Assembly (NCBI GenBank): GCA_024236295.1
Contig: JACKKT010000004.1
Span: 124,001 to 188,000 of the forward strand
DNA: 64,000 bases
Direction: 5' to 3'
Source of the DNA: Kordiimonadaceae bacterium
GTDB lineage: Bacteria > Pseudomonadota > Alphaproteobacteria > Sphingomonadales > Emcibacteraceae
The notes below the pieces were generated by a model. It saw nothing but the letters and a program-made list of their open reading frames with translations. It was not told where the DNA came from and ran no database searches. Of the stretch, positions 1 through 8,417 are shown piece by piece. The position numbers and the translations under genes are program-made. Positions within the stretch are counted from its first letter, which is position 1; each line of letters starts with the position of its first letter.

Positions 1-449
1 TGGATGTTATGGACCCTCTTGCGAGTAAGGTATTGTTCCCGCATTCAGGGACTTTCTCTGCAAATCCTATTACAATGACAGCGGGGCTTGTTTCCATGAA
101 ACTTTTTGACCGGGAAGCGGTTTTGAAGCTGAATAATCTTGCTGATTATGCGCGGGACAGTTTGAATGAAGCGATAAAAATAGCCGATGTTCCTGTTTGC
201 GTAACAGGTGAAGGATCAATGTTTCGTATACACATGAAGGAAAAAGCACCGATAAGTTATCGTGACGGCTATGTCACGCCGGCGCAAGCTGCGCTCACAA
301 AAACACTGCTTGACCATTTGTTTGATGACGGAATTATGATGATTAATACCTGTACCGGTGTATTATCAACCGTTATGAAAGAAAAAGAAATTGACCGTCT
401 TGCGGAAGCAGTACTTAGCGGTCTAAAGAAAATGAAAAATCAGTTTTAG
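1..449 (+). CDS. class III aminotransferase, C-terminal part (glutamate-1-semialdehyde aminomutase-like)
   Basis: The reading frame is already open at base 3 (D-V-M-D-P...), so the gene begins outside the window and the first ATG at 9 is not its true start. The visible residues contain the HSGTFSANPITMTAG stretch that is typical of the glutamate-1-semialdehyde 2,1-aminomutase branch of PLP-dependent class III aminotransferases, followed by the small C-terminal domain with a GEGSMFRI strand and the usual short acidic or basic tail. The PLP-binding lysine lies upstream and cannot be checked. It ends 8 bases before the thiolase start, so the two are probably co-transcribed. Many members of this branch are not haem-pathway enzymes but act on beta- or omega-amino acids; the substrate cannot be settled here. 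Confidence 0.85.
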   Translation, partial: DVMDPLASKVLFPHSGTFSANPITMTAGLVSMKLFDREAVLKLNNLADYARDSLNEAIKIADVPVCVTGEGSMFRIHMKEKAPISYRDGYVTPAQAALTKTLLDHLFDDGIMMINTCTGVLSTVMKEKEIDRLAEAVLSGLKKMKNQF

Positions 450-457
450 AAGGTTAA

Positions 458-1660
458 ATGATGAAGAATGTTTTTATTTGCGATGCTATCAGAACTCCGG
501 TAGGTCGTTACGGTGGAGGGCTCGCTTCAGTTCGGGCAGATGACCTTGCCGCTGTACCAATTTCGGCACTGATGGATAGAAATAAAAACATTGATTGGGA
601 TGCTATAGATGATGTGGTTTATGGTTGTGCCAATCAGGCAGGCGAAGATAATCGCAATGTGGGACGGATGGCATCCCTTCTTGCCGGTCTGTCAGAGAAA
701 GTGCCAGCGACCACGGTTAATCGACTTTGCGGTTCCGGGCTTAATGCCATTGGAATTGCCGCTAATTCTATTGCGGTTGGCGAAGGTGAGCTAATGATTG
801 CCGGTGGTGTGGAAAATATGTCCAGGGCGCCATTTGTTATTGGAAAAGGGGAAAGCCCATATGACCGTGGCCAGCAGATGTATGACACAACAATGGGCTG
901 GCGCTTTGTCAATAAAAAACTAGAAAAACAATATGGCAGTGATGCAATGCCGCGCACCGCCGAGAATCTGGCTGAAGAAATGAATATCAGCCGCGAAGAT
1001 CAGGACCAGTTCGCTTTCTGGAGCCAAAGTAAGGCAGCCGCAGCGATAGAAGCAGGGTATACTGCAAAGGAAATTGCGGCTGTGTCAATACTGCAAAGAC
1101 GCGGTGAGCCTGTTATTATTGAAAATGACGAACATCCGCGTCAGACAAATCTGGAAAAAATGGCAGCTCTCAGGCCGATTTTTGAAGGTGGCACCATTAC
1201 AGCAGGTAATGCGTCAGGTATCAACGATGGTGCTGGTGCAATTTTGATTGCCTCTGAAGATGCGGCTGCAAAACATGATCTTAAACCGCGCGCCAGAATA
1301 TTGGGAATGGCTGTTGCCGGTGTTCCGCCAAGAACCATGGGGATCGGTCCTGTTCCGGCGAGCCGTAAACTGCTGGACCGTCTGGGTCTTTCTCTTGATA
1401 AAATGGATATACTTGAGCTAAACGAAGCCTTTGCTGCTCAGGTGCTTGCCTGTACCCGTACATTGGGAATTGCTGATGATGATCCACGTATCAATCCGCA
1501 AGGTGGTGCTATTGCTTTTGGCCATCCTTTGGGAATGAGTGGAGTTCGGCTGGTAACGACTGCCGTAAACCAGTTGGAACGAACAGGCGGTCGATACGCA
1601 CTCTGCACAATGTGTATTGGTGTCGGGCAGGGTATTGCTCTGGTGATTGAACGTGTATAA
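458..1660 (+). CDS. pcaF: acetyl-CoA C-acyltransferase, beta-ketoadipyl-CoA thiolase-like
   Basis: A full-length thiolase of 400 residues. It shows the nucleophilic cysteine in NRLCGSGL (about residue 91), the GHPLGMSG active-site histidine loop and the C-terminal cysteine in the CIGVGQG motif. The YGCANQAGEDNRNVGRMA stretch is characteristic of 3-oxoadipyl-CoA thiolases (PcaF/PaaJ), which cleave 3-oxoadipyl-CoA to succinyl-CoA and acetyl-CoA in aromatic catabolism. A PcaD-like lactonase at 15984-16787 in the same window fits that pathway, although it is not adjacent. Two ATG codons in tandem (458 and 461) are possible starts behind a weak purine-rich site (AGAAGG). A general acetyl-CoA acetyltransferase role is the main alternative. 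Confidence 0.85.
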   Translation: MMKNVFICDAIRTPVGRYGGGLASVRADDLAAVPISALMDRNKNIDWDAIDDVVYGCANQAGEDNRNVGRMASLLAGLSEKVPATTVNRLCGSGLNAIGIAANSIAVGEGELMIAGGVENMSRAPFVIGKGESPYDRGQQMYDTTMGWRFVNKKLEKQYGSDAMPRTAENLAEEMNISREDQDQFAFWSQSKAAAAIEAGYTAKEIAAVSILQRRGEPVIIENDEHPRQTNLEKMAALRPIFEGGTITAGNASGINDGAGAILIASEDAAAKHDLKPRARILGMAVAGVPPRTMGIGPVPASRKLLDRLGLSLDKMDILELNEAFAAQVLACTRTLGIADDDPRINPQGGAIAFGHPLGMSGVRLVTTAVNQLERTGGRYALCTMCIGVGQGIALVIERV

Positions 1661-1672
1661 AGGTTGGCTAAT

Positions 1673-2116
1673 TTACTGAACCAGAAATGATTTTGATGAT
1701 CCTGTAAGAGTAAAATCGGAATGTGGTATCAGTGGCAATGACATCTTATAGGTATAATCAATTGTAATATTAACGGTGCTGGTATTGTCAGCATTTGTGA
1801 TTACGTCAACATCAAAATTTGAAATATTTTCATCACTTACCAGTATGAAGTTATTTCTTGAAACGTCTTCGATATCACTTTTGATAGTGTCAATATAGTC
1901 AGGGTCTAAATTATCGTGATCAAAATTGACCATGGCAAATCTGGTTCCCTGTTCGGCTGAATAATTCAGAATTCCCTGAGTGAAAAGAACACGGCTAAAT
2001 TCAAACATTCCAAATAACAAAAGCAGCAATACCGGCGCAGCAAAAGCGAATTCAATGGCCGTTGCTCCTTTGTCATTATTTTTTAATTTAAAAAATGTTG
2101 TAAATTTCATATTCAC
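1673..2116 (-). CDS. TadE-like pilus assembly protein
   Basis: A 147-residue protein with a short basic N-terminus, then the TadE-type motif KGATAIEFAFAAPVLLLLLFG, a prepilin-like hydrophobic segment with a conserved glutamate, followed by a polar extracytoplasmic domain. TadE/F proteins are pseudopilins processed by the TadV peptidase and needed for Flp (Tad) pilus assembly. It is the last gene of a three-gene minus-strand set after a second TadE-like gene (10-bp gap) and a TadG-like gene. No flp, rcp, tadA or tadB gene is visible in this window, so the core machine must be encoded elsewhere. It converges on the thiolase gene with only 12 bases between stops. Confidence 0.85.
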   Translation of the reverse strand: MNMKFTTFFKLKNNDKGATAIEFAFAAPVLLLLLFGMFEFSRVLFTQGILNYSAEQGTRFAMVNFDHDNLDPDYIDTIKSDIEDVSRNNFILVSDENISNFDVDVITNADNTSTVNITIDYTYKMSLPLIPHSDFTLTGSSKSFLVQ

Positions 2117-2126
2117 ATTCTTTTCA

Positions 2127-2591
2127 TCAATTTAACTGTATTGTCTGGCTTTCTTTAAGCGGGAATTCAGAAAATAACCAGTTATAGTTAAAATAAGGTG
2201 TCGTATAATTTTCAGTGACCGTTACATTTACAAATGCAGATACATTTTCATCTGCACAAACATTGGTGCACAGTTGCTTGGCACCATCACACATACAGTA
2301 TAATTCAACATCAATATCTGTTGTATCGTTTCCGGTATCACCAATTGATTCTGTAACCGCGTTGCTTATCGCCGTAACATCCCCTTCTACCGGTTTTCGC
2401 ACCATTGCATATTGAATGCCCGCTTTGGCAGCGTTCGATAATTCCATTTTTCGGACAAATGCAGACCCAAGATCAAGTGACCCTACCATTAACAATAATA
2501 AAATTGGCAGAATTAATGCCATTTCAACCAATGAGGCACCACGCTCGTCAGAAAGAAGCTTCGTTTTTATATTTTTTATCATTAACATCAT
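2127..2591 (-). CDS. TadE-like pilus assembly protein
   Basis: A 154-residue TadE-family protein with the N-terminal pattern DERGASLVEMALILPILLLLMVG: a basic leader, the conserved glutamate and one hydrophobic pseudopilin segment. The C-terminal part contains four clustered cysteines around residues 100-115 (CMCDGAKQLC, TNVC), which could form disulfides outside the membrane. Its start overlaps the tadG stop codon (ATGA arrangement), which implies translational coupling. Candidate starts are the tandem ATGs at 2591 and 2588, with GGTGGA just upstream. Confidence 0.85.
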   Translation of the reverse strand: MMLMIKNIKTKLLSDERGASLVEMALILPILLLLMVGSLDLGSAFVRKMELSNAAKAGIQYAMVRKPVEGDVTAISNAVTESIGDTGNDTTDIDVELYCMCDGAKQLCTNVCADENVSAFVNVTVTENYTTPYFNYNWLFSEFPLKESQTIQLN

Positions 2592-3864
2592 TCCACCAAT
2601 GTCACCAGAGTCCGGGAGATTTTAGTAACGCCATATAAGTCACATGTTGACTGATCATTATAAAGTTCGGCATTGCCGTTAAATGTAACTTTTTTACCAA
2701 TAATCTGCAGACAGGTAGACACTGCTTTTGAACCTCCGGAATAGGTGATTTCCTGAGAAGGAAAGTAAACAGCTCCATTTATGATCATACTAGCGCCCCC
2801 GAGAATATCATTATTGCCAGTTGGATCAGCATTTCTGTCTTGATAAATGGTCACGCCTTTATAATCACCGCTTGTAGGTGCTGAAAGTGTTACATTAGCT
2901 CCACCATTCACTTTCATCGTAGCAACATTTTCCGGACTATCACCCGTAAGGATTATGGTTACACCATCTCCTGATATAGTGGCGCCAGCATTTATTCTAA
3001 GTTCTCCCCCATCCATGATATAAACGCCAGGATCAAGACTTACATTGGACTGTGAACCGAAATCTATACCGCCACAATAGCGACCGGGCGTCGGCGCTGG
3101 ATCAGTCGCTTTAAGAAGCTTCAGGTTTGTATCTGTACAAGTGGCGGGATCACTTGGGACCGTAATATTTTCATACGGATCAGGGGATCTTTGTGAAAAT
3201 GGCTGAATCGGATTTGGCACATTAAGCGTTGCACTGCCCCCTGTATAAATATCACCATATGCCTGTGCAGATGGGTTGGCAGTCAATGTGGCCTTTCCGT
3301 TCAGGTAAATGGATTCCGAACTGCTTGAATTGGAAGCAACACCACAATTAATATCAACATCCGAAGTACCTGAAAACTCCAAGGCTTTATTAATTTTATG
3401 GTCCAAGGCCAGAATACAGTGCTCACCCACAGCAAGAATGCCAGCAGTGGCTATTGTTTTAATGGTCCCGTCGGCTCTTCCTAATATTCTGGTAAAAGTA
3501 CCCGATGCAGGTGTGGTCGATGTGACCATAACAAAATTCGCCTGCCCGGCATAATCGCCGGATGATGGTGGACTTTCAACGAGCATTGTATTGCTTCCGC
3601 CGACTGTGAAGCTGTTTGTTTGGGCGTCGGCATATGCAGCTAATTCAACTTCAGTGGCTTCATTTCCCTTTGATATTGAATAGGCGGCAGCAAGTGCGGA
3701 AGAATCAGTAACATTCTGTAGCATACGTTTTTCCATATACCACCCGGTCGCATCAAATGCCAGACCAGCGAATCCTGCTACAACCGGCATCAGCAGCGCA
3801 ACAAAAACTAGTGTACCCCATTTTCTGAATTTTTTAAATTCTTTAGCTGTTGCGAAAAATTCAT
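2588..3864 (-). CDS. TadG-like pilus assembly protein, apparent -1 frameshift near the N-terminus
   Basis: The large frame encodes a TadG-like protein: a hydrophobic N-terminal anchor (VALLMPVVAGFAGLAFD), a domain with alanine-rich and SSAL motifs typical of the Tad secretin-like/VWA-associated N-terminus, then a long Ser/Gly/Asn-rich region resembling a beta-helix. The first ATG in this frame (3790) lies inside the membrane anchor and has no ribosome site, so it cannot be the original start. A good start exists at 3864 in the neighbouring frame and encodes MNFSQQLKNLKNSENG, a typical TadG leader. That frame stops within a few codons. Adding one base to the run of four G's (3816-3819 on the minus strand) joins both parts seamlessly. 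It is either a real inactivating deletion, a slippage site, or a sequencing error. Confidence 0.75.
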
Positions 3865-4079
3865 AAAATTAGTCCACATTTATTGTTTACACTTTCATCT
3901 AGTTGACAAAATAAATTTAAGATTACATTCAAACCGTCAAAAAATAATTAAGGATAGATAAATTTGTCATTAAATTGTCATGAAGTGATTTTTGAAAAAA
4001 TGAGTGATTACCTAGGGTCGGCGCAGAAGTTTAATCTGTTAACCTTTTGATTAATAATCAGTAATTAAATAACTTAATT

Positions 4080-4319
4080 TCAGTTTTGTTTTAGAAGACT
4101 GTAAATTTCGTCCTTGAGTAAAATTCTTTTTTTACGAAGATCTTCTTCTGCAAATTGTGAAACATGCTCCTCACCAATTTCAATGCGGTGTATTTCCCGG
4201 TTGACTTGATGATATTCGGCTTCCAACTTGGCAAAATGAGCGTCGTTCCCTTTTAACTCATGTATTTTATTTGCATATTCTGGAAAATCGTCCCTTAATT
4301 CATGTGGTGTATTGCTCAT
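4080..4319 (-). CDS. DUF465 (YdcH-like) small helical protein
   Basis: A 79-residue, highly charged and probably all-helical protein with the layout of the DUF465/YdcH family: an N-terminal helix, an acidic turn, and a C-terminal LRKKRILLKDEIYSLLK helix that matches the family signature. Function is unknown in the family; small coiled-coil proteins of this kind are cytoplasmic. The start has a good ribosome site (GGAGAG, 6-7 bases upstream of ATG). It stands alone between the tad cluster and a monooxygenase-like gene; about 215 bases of AT-rich DNA (3865-4079) separate it from tadG, with no clear signal. Confidence 0.8.
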   Translation of the reverse strand: MSNTPHELRDDFPEYANKIHELKGNDAHFAKLEAEYHQVNREIHRIEIGEEHVSQFAEEDLRKKRILLKDEIYSLLKQN

Positions 4320-4418
4320 ATTCTCTCCGTTCAGTTATTTTATGAACAGATTAAATGAACTTTATTTTTAAGAGTTTGATCTTAATCAAAAATATATGAA
4401 AATAATCAACTTCAAAAT

Positions 4419-4706
4419 TTATGCCCTTAGCGGAAATAAAACCTCCAGCGTATCTATTGTTGGCTGGCCAATAACTTGATAAGCAGCAGGAATAGAACTT
4501 GCCAGATCAGATTCTCTATAGGATTTCATTGCATCCAGGCTTTCCCATATATAAACGCCACCATATTCACCGGTTTCATTTTTCTTGAAATAATATTTTT
4601 GGATAAGGCCCGGCAGTGCCATAAAGTCATCGGCGCGTTCGTCAGCAACAGTAAGAACTTCCTTTTCTGTCAGATTTGTCTGAAATTTAATTACAGCAAC
4701 ATACAT
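4419..4706 (-). CDS. YdhR/ABM-like dimeric alpha-beta barrel protein
   Basis: A 95-residue protein with the pattern of the ferredoxin-like dimeric alpha-beta barrel superfamily: an initial beta strand (MYVAVIKFQTNL), a helix (TEKEVLTVADERADDFMALPGL), then K-Y-Y-F-K strands and an YIWESLDAMKSY segment. This order resembles YdhR-type putative monooxygenases, which act without cofactors or serve as small-molecule-binding proteins. The start ATG has a clear GGAGAAAA ribosome site. It lies 36 bases downstream of the ABC-transporter binding-protein gene on the same strand and could share its transcript. Substrate unknown. Confidence 0.7.
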   Translation of the reverse strand: MYVAVIKFQTNLTEKEVLTVADERADDFMALPGLIQKYYFKKNETGEYGGVYIWESLDAMKSYRESDLASSIPAAYQVIGQPTIDTLEVLFPLRA

Positions 4707-4742
4707 TTATTTTCTCCATATTCTTAATAAGCTCATAAAGTC

Positions 4743-6434
4743 TTATTGCCAGGATTTAATCAGTTCATCATAGCCAATTGTCACCGGTTTTGGCTTTTCA
4801 TTAGCGATTTTTGCTTTTGGGGCACCGGGTTGAGCCAGCCAGTAATCAGCACCTTTTTCATCATTTAATTTTGGGCCGTATTGACCTTGTACGCCCGCAC
4901 GCTCCAACCGGCTTAATAATCGTTCCTGTGCCATACATAAGGCGTCAAGCGCTTCCTGCGCCGTCTTCTCTCCACTGGCGGCATCACCTATATTTTGCCA
5001 CCAAAGCTGTGCCAGTTTTGGATAATCGGGGATATTTGTGCCAGTCGGTGACCAGCGTACCCTAGCGGGTGAGCGATAAAATTCAACCAATCCACCAAGC
5101 TTTGGTGCCCGTTCCGTAAATGACTGGTGTTGCACTGTACTTTCACGGATGAAAGTAAGTCCTACATGTGATTTTTTAACATCAACTGTTTTAGAGGTAA
5201 CAAACTGGGCATAAAGCCAGGCTGCTTTGGCCCGCTTATCCGGCGTTGATTTCATCAATGTCCAGGAGCCCGCGTCCTGATAGCCTATTTTGGTTCCTTC
5301 CGACCAGTAGGCACCATGCGGGGATGGGGCCATCCGCCATTTTGGTGATCCATCGGCATTAACCACCGGAATATTATCCTTGACCATGTCGGGGGTAAAA
5401 GTGGTGTACCAGAAAATCTGCTGGGCGATGTCCCCTTGCGCAGGTACCGGTCCCGCTTCGGAAAAGACCATACCCGCAGCTGCCGGAGGGGCATATTTCT
5501 TAAGCCAGTCAACATATTTCTGCAACGCATAAACGGCCGCGGGACTGTTGGTTGCGCCACCACGTGCCATGCATGATCCAACAGGCTGTGAATTTTCATT
5601 AACGCGAATGCCCCATTCATCGACCGGCAGTCCATTTGGCTCTCCTTTATCGCCCATACCCGCCATAGACATCCAGGCATCTGTAAAGCGCCAGCCAAGA
5701 GACGGGTCTTTTTTGCCATAATCCATATGACCATAAACTTTTTTGCCGTCAATTTCACGACCGGTGAAAAATTCGGCTATATCCTCATAAGCGGACCAGT
5801 TGACAGGAACGCCAAGTTCATAGCCGTATTTTGCCTTGAAATCGGCCATATTATTGGGATCGGTGAACCAGTCATATCGAAACCAGTAAAGATTGGCAAA
5901 TTGCTGGTCAGGAAGCTGATAAAGTTTTCCGTCCGGACCCGTGGTAAAGGACGTGCCGATAAAATCAGCCAGATCAAGACCGGGATTGGTAACATCCTTG
6001 CCTATACCTGCCATAAAGTCGGTCAGATTTCTGGCCTGCTGATAGCGCCAGTGGGTTCCTATCAGGTCGCTATCGTTTATGTAAGCATCATAAATATTTT
6101 CACCCGACTGCATCTGGGTTTGCAATTTTTCGACCACATCCCCTTCACCAATCAGATCATGGGTGACTTTTATTCCGGTCAGTTCTGTAAACGCCTGGGC
6201 GAGGACCTTACTTTCATATTCATGGGTGGCGATTGTTTCTGATACAACTTTAATTTCCAAACCCTTATAAGGCTCGGCCGCTTTGATAAACCAGTTGATT
6301 TCCTGCTTTTGCTGCTCTTTTGTTAAAGCTGATGGCTGGAATTCCTCTATCCATTTATCTACTGTTGCATCATCCGCAAGGGCATTTGTACTGATCCCCA
6401 AAACCATTAGTGCCAGTTTAAAGCCGTGTTTCAT
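4743..6434 (-). CDS. glpV: ABC transporter periplasmic binding protein, glycerol type (GlpV-like)
   Basis: A 563-residue extracytoplasmic solute-binding protein with an N-terminal signal peptide (MKHGFKLALMVLGISTNALA). Start chosen at 6434 because GGGAGAAAG lies directly upstream; an in-frame TTG/ATG further out would bury the signal peptide. Its large size and motifs (TGPDGKLYQLPDQQFANLYWFRYDWF, GHMDYGKKDPSLGWR) match the family-1 binding proteins that accompany the alphaproteobacterial GlpSTPQ glycerol transporter. It would deliver ligand to the two permeases encoded upstream. The gene order (two ATPases, two permeases, DUF2160 protein, binding protein) is the known glpSTPQUV order of rhizobia. 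Substrate assignment is by family and synteny only; glpK and glpD are absent here. Confidence 0.85.
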   Translation of the reverse strand: MKHGFKLALMVLGISTNALADDATVDKWIEEFQPSALTKEQQKQEINWFIKAAEPYKGLEIKVVSETIATHEYESKVLAQAFTELTGIKVTHDLIGEGDVVEKLQTQMQSGENIYDAYINDSDLIGTHWRYQQARNLTDFMAGIGKDVTNPGLDLADFIGTSFTTGPDGKLYQLPDQQFANLYWFRYDWFTDPNNMADFKAKYGYELGVPVNWSAYEDIAEFFTGREIDGKKVYGHMDYGKKDPSLGWRFTDAWMSMAGMGDKGEPNGLPVDEWGIRVNENSQPVGSCMARGGATNSPAAVYALQKYVDWLKKYAPPAAAGMVFSEAGPVPAQGDIAQQIFWYTTFTPDMVKDNIPVVNADGSPKWRMAPSPHGAYWSEGTKIGYQDAGSWTLMKSTPDKRAKAAWLYAQFVTSKTVDVKKSHVGLTFIRESTVQHQSFTERAPKLGGLVEFYRSPARVRWSPTGTNIPDYPKLAQLWWQNIGDAASGEKTAQEALDALCMAQERLLSRLERAGVQGQYGPKLNDEKGADYWLAQPGAPKAKIANEKPKPVTIGYDELIKSWQ

Positions 6435-6447
6435 TACTTTCTCCCTC

Positions 6448-6726
6448 TTAAACCCATTTAAATACAATTCCACCAAATATGACACAGGCCACGAGCCCGC
6501 CCCAGATGGGTGAACCGAATGCTGCCAGCCAAGCAAGACATATAAAAGCTGAACCAAGCAAACTGATAAATAATCTGTCCCCAGGAGTAGTTACCAATCC
6601 CAAAATTCCCTGTCTAGGTGACTGTGGCGCTTTTATTGCCCATATGATCATAATTAGAAGGGCGCATGCAATAGAAATAAAGAAAATAGCTGTTGGGACT
6701 GTCCAGGCCATCCATGATAAATCCAT
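6448..6726 (-). CDS. DUF2160 small integral membrane protein of the glycerol-type ABC operon
   Basis: A 92-residue protein with about three hydrophobic segments (WTVPTAIFFISIACALLIMIIW; GDRLFISLLGSAFICLAWLAAF; GGLVACVIFGGIVF). It matches the DUF2160 family, which is found almost only between the permease and binding-protein genes of GlpSTPQ-type transporters, where it is called glpU in rhizobia. Its role in transport is not known; it may assist assembly or coupling. It sits 15 bases after the permease gene and 13 before the binding protein gene, with ribosome site AAGGGGAA. Confidence 0.85.
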   Translation of the reverse strand: MDLSWMAWTVPTAIFFISIACALLIMIIWAIKAPQSPRQGILGLVTTPGDRLFISLLGSAFICLAWLAAFGSPIWGGLVACVIFGGIVFKWV

Positions 6727-6741
6727 TTGACGTTCCCCTTC

Positions 6742-7545
6742 CTAAACCCTGCCCAGGGCAAAGCCCCTGGCGATATGGTTTCTGATAAAATAAATCACAA
6801 GTGCACCCGGAATAATGGTCAATACCCCGGCGGCGGCAAGCACGCCCCAATCAAGGCCGGATGCAGAAACGGTACGGGTCATGGTGGCAGCAATTGATTT
6901 TGCATTGACCGATGTTAAAGTTCTGCTTAAGAGCAATTCCACCCAGGAAAACATAAAGCAGAAAAAAGCTGCAACCCCAATACCTGAGGCGATGAGCGGC
7001 ATAAATATTTTTCTAAAAAATGTGAAAAAGCCATAACCGTCAATATAGGCGGTTTCATCGATTTCTTTAGGTACCCCACGCATGAACCCTTCCAGTATCC
7101 ATACGGCCAGAGGTACATTAAATAAGGTGTGGGCGAGGGCGACGGCAATATGAGTATCAAACAGACCAACACTTGAATAAAGCTGGAAGAATGGTAAAGC
7201 GAAAACAGCAGGCGGCGCCATCCGATTGGTCAAGAGCCAGAAAAATAAATGTTTGTCCCCCATAAATTTATAGCGGCTGAACGCATAGGCAGCGGGCAGG
7301 GCGACTGAAATTGAAATCACCGTATTCATAAGAACATAGGTAATGGAATTAATATAACCCCCATACCAGCTGGCATCGGTAAAGATCACTAAATAATTAT
7401 CAAAGGTAATTTTCTTTGGCCAAAGCGATAAGCCCGCTAAAATTTCCTGGTTGGTTTTAAGGCTCATATTAATGAGCCAGTAAATCGGCAGCATAAGAAA
7501 CAGAATATAAAGTGCCATGACAAAAGCGGATCTGTTTATTTTCAT
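6742..7545 (-). CDS. glpQ: ABC transporter permease, glycerol type (GlpQ-like)
   Basis: A 267-residue inner-membrane permease of the carbohydrate-uptake MalG family with six predicted membrane segments. The EAA loop is visible as LEGFMRGVPKEIDETAYIDG (about residues 150-170), the surface that contacts the ATPase dimer. The start overlaps the preceding permease stop by 4 bases (ATGA), which indicates coupled translation. Together with the other permease it forms the transmembrane channel of the importer. Confidence 0.9.
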   Translation of the reverse strand: MKINRSAFVMALYILFLMLPIYWLINMSLKTNQEILAGLSLWPKKITFDNYLVIFTDASWYGGYINSITYVLMNTVISISVALPAAYAFSRYKFMGDKHLFFWLLTNRMAPPAVFALPFFQLYSSVGLFDTHIAVALAHTLFNVPLAVWILEGFMRGVPKEIDETAYIDGYGFFTFFRKIFMPLIASGIGVAAFFCFMFSWVELLLSRTLTSVNAKSIAATMTRTVSASGLDWGVLAAAGVLTIIPGALVIYFIRNHIARGFALGRV

Positions 7546-8417
7546 ACGCTTTCTTCCTTATCTGAATGGACCATAACTGTATAAAATACCCAGGATATCA
7601 ACAGGATCACCAGAAAATAAATTATTGAAAAGGCCGCAGCCGGTCCAAGGTCAAATTGTCCGATCGCCATTTTAACAAGGTCAATGGATAAGAATGTGGT
7701 CGCATTCCCCGGACCACCACCAGTAACAACAAAGGGTTCTGTATAAATCATAAAACTGTCCATAAACCGAAGCAGTATCGCTATCAGCAGAACCCCTTTC
7801 ATTTTGGGCAGTTCGATATATCTGAACATACTCCAGCGACTGGCCTGATCGATCTTTGCCGCCTGATAATAGGCATCCGGGATTGATTTAAGCCCTGCAT
7901 AACAAAGCAGTACTACCAGTGACGTCCAATGCCAGACATCCATGATTATAATCGTAAACCAGGCGGCAGTGGCATCCTGTGTATAATTATAATCAAAACC
8001 AATTTGATCGAGTAAATAGCCGAGCAGGCCAATATCGATCCTGCCAAAAATTTGCCAGATGGTACCGACTACGTTCCATGGAATTAGAAGTGGCAGCGCA
8101 ATCAGAACCAGACAAAGTGAAGCCCATAGCCCGTTTTTTTTCGGCATATTCAGGGCAACAAAAATTCCTAGCGGCACTTCAATGGCAAGGATAATAGAGG
8201 TGAAGATAATTTGGCGGATCAGGGCATCATGTACCCGCTCCGAGGCAAGAATTTCTTCAAACCATTCAAGGCCGACCCAGAAAAATTCATTATTGCCGAA
8301 CGTATCCTGAACTGAATAATTTACCACGGTCATCAACGGTATGATCGCGGAAAACGCCACCAGCAGTAACATCGGCATTACCATGAACCATGCTTTTTGA
8401 TTGGTTGTTTTCCTCAT
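7542..8417 (-). CDS. glpP: ABC transporter permease, glycerol type (GlpP-like)
   Basis: A 291-residue permease of the MalF/UgpA type with six hydrophobic segments; the first (WFMVMPMLLLVAFSAIIPLM) follows a short basic start. An EAA-like loop lies around residues 175-195 (AGLKSIPDAYYQAAKIDQAS). It overlaps both neighbours by 4 bases (ATGA on each side), so the ATPase, this permease and the next permease are likely translated as one coupled unit and made in fixed ratio. Confidence 0.9.
   Translation of the reverse strand: MRKTTNQKAWFMVMPMLLLVAFSAIIPLMTVVNYSVQDTFGNNEFFWVGLEWFEEILASERVHDALIRQIIFTSIILAIEVPLGIFVALNMPKKNGLWASLCLVLIALPLLIPWNVVGTIWQIFGRIDIGLLGYLLDQIGFDYNYTQDATAAWFTIIIMDVWHWTSLVVLLCYAGLKSIPDAYYQAAKIDQASRWSMFRYIELPKMKGVLLIAILLRFMDSFMIYTEPFVVTGGGPGNATTFLSIDLVKMAIGQFDLGPAAAFSIIYFLVILLISWVFYTVMVHSDKEESV

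Noticed and set aside
5727..6242. 171-residue plus-strand open frame
   Set aside because: Lies wholly antisense to the well-supported solute-binding protein gene and has no domain or ribosome site.
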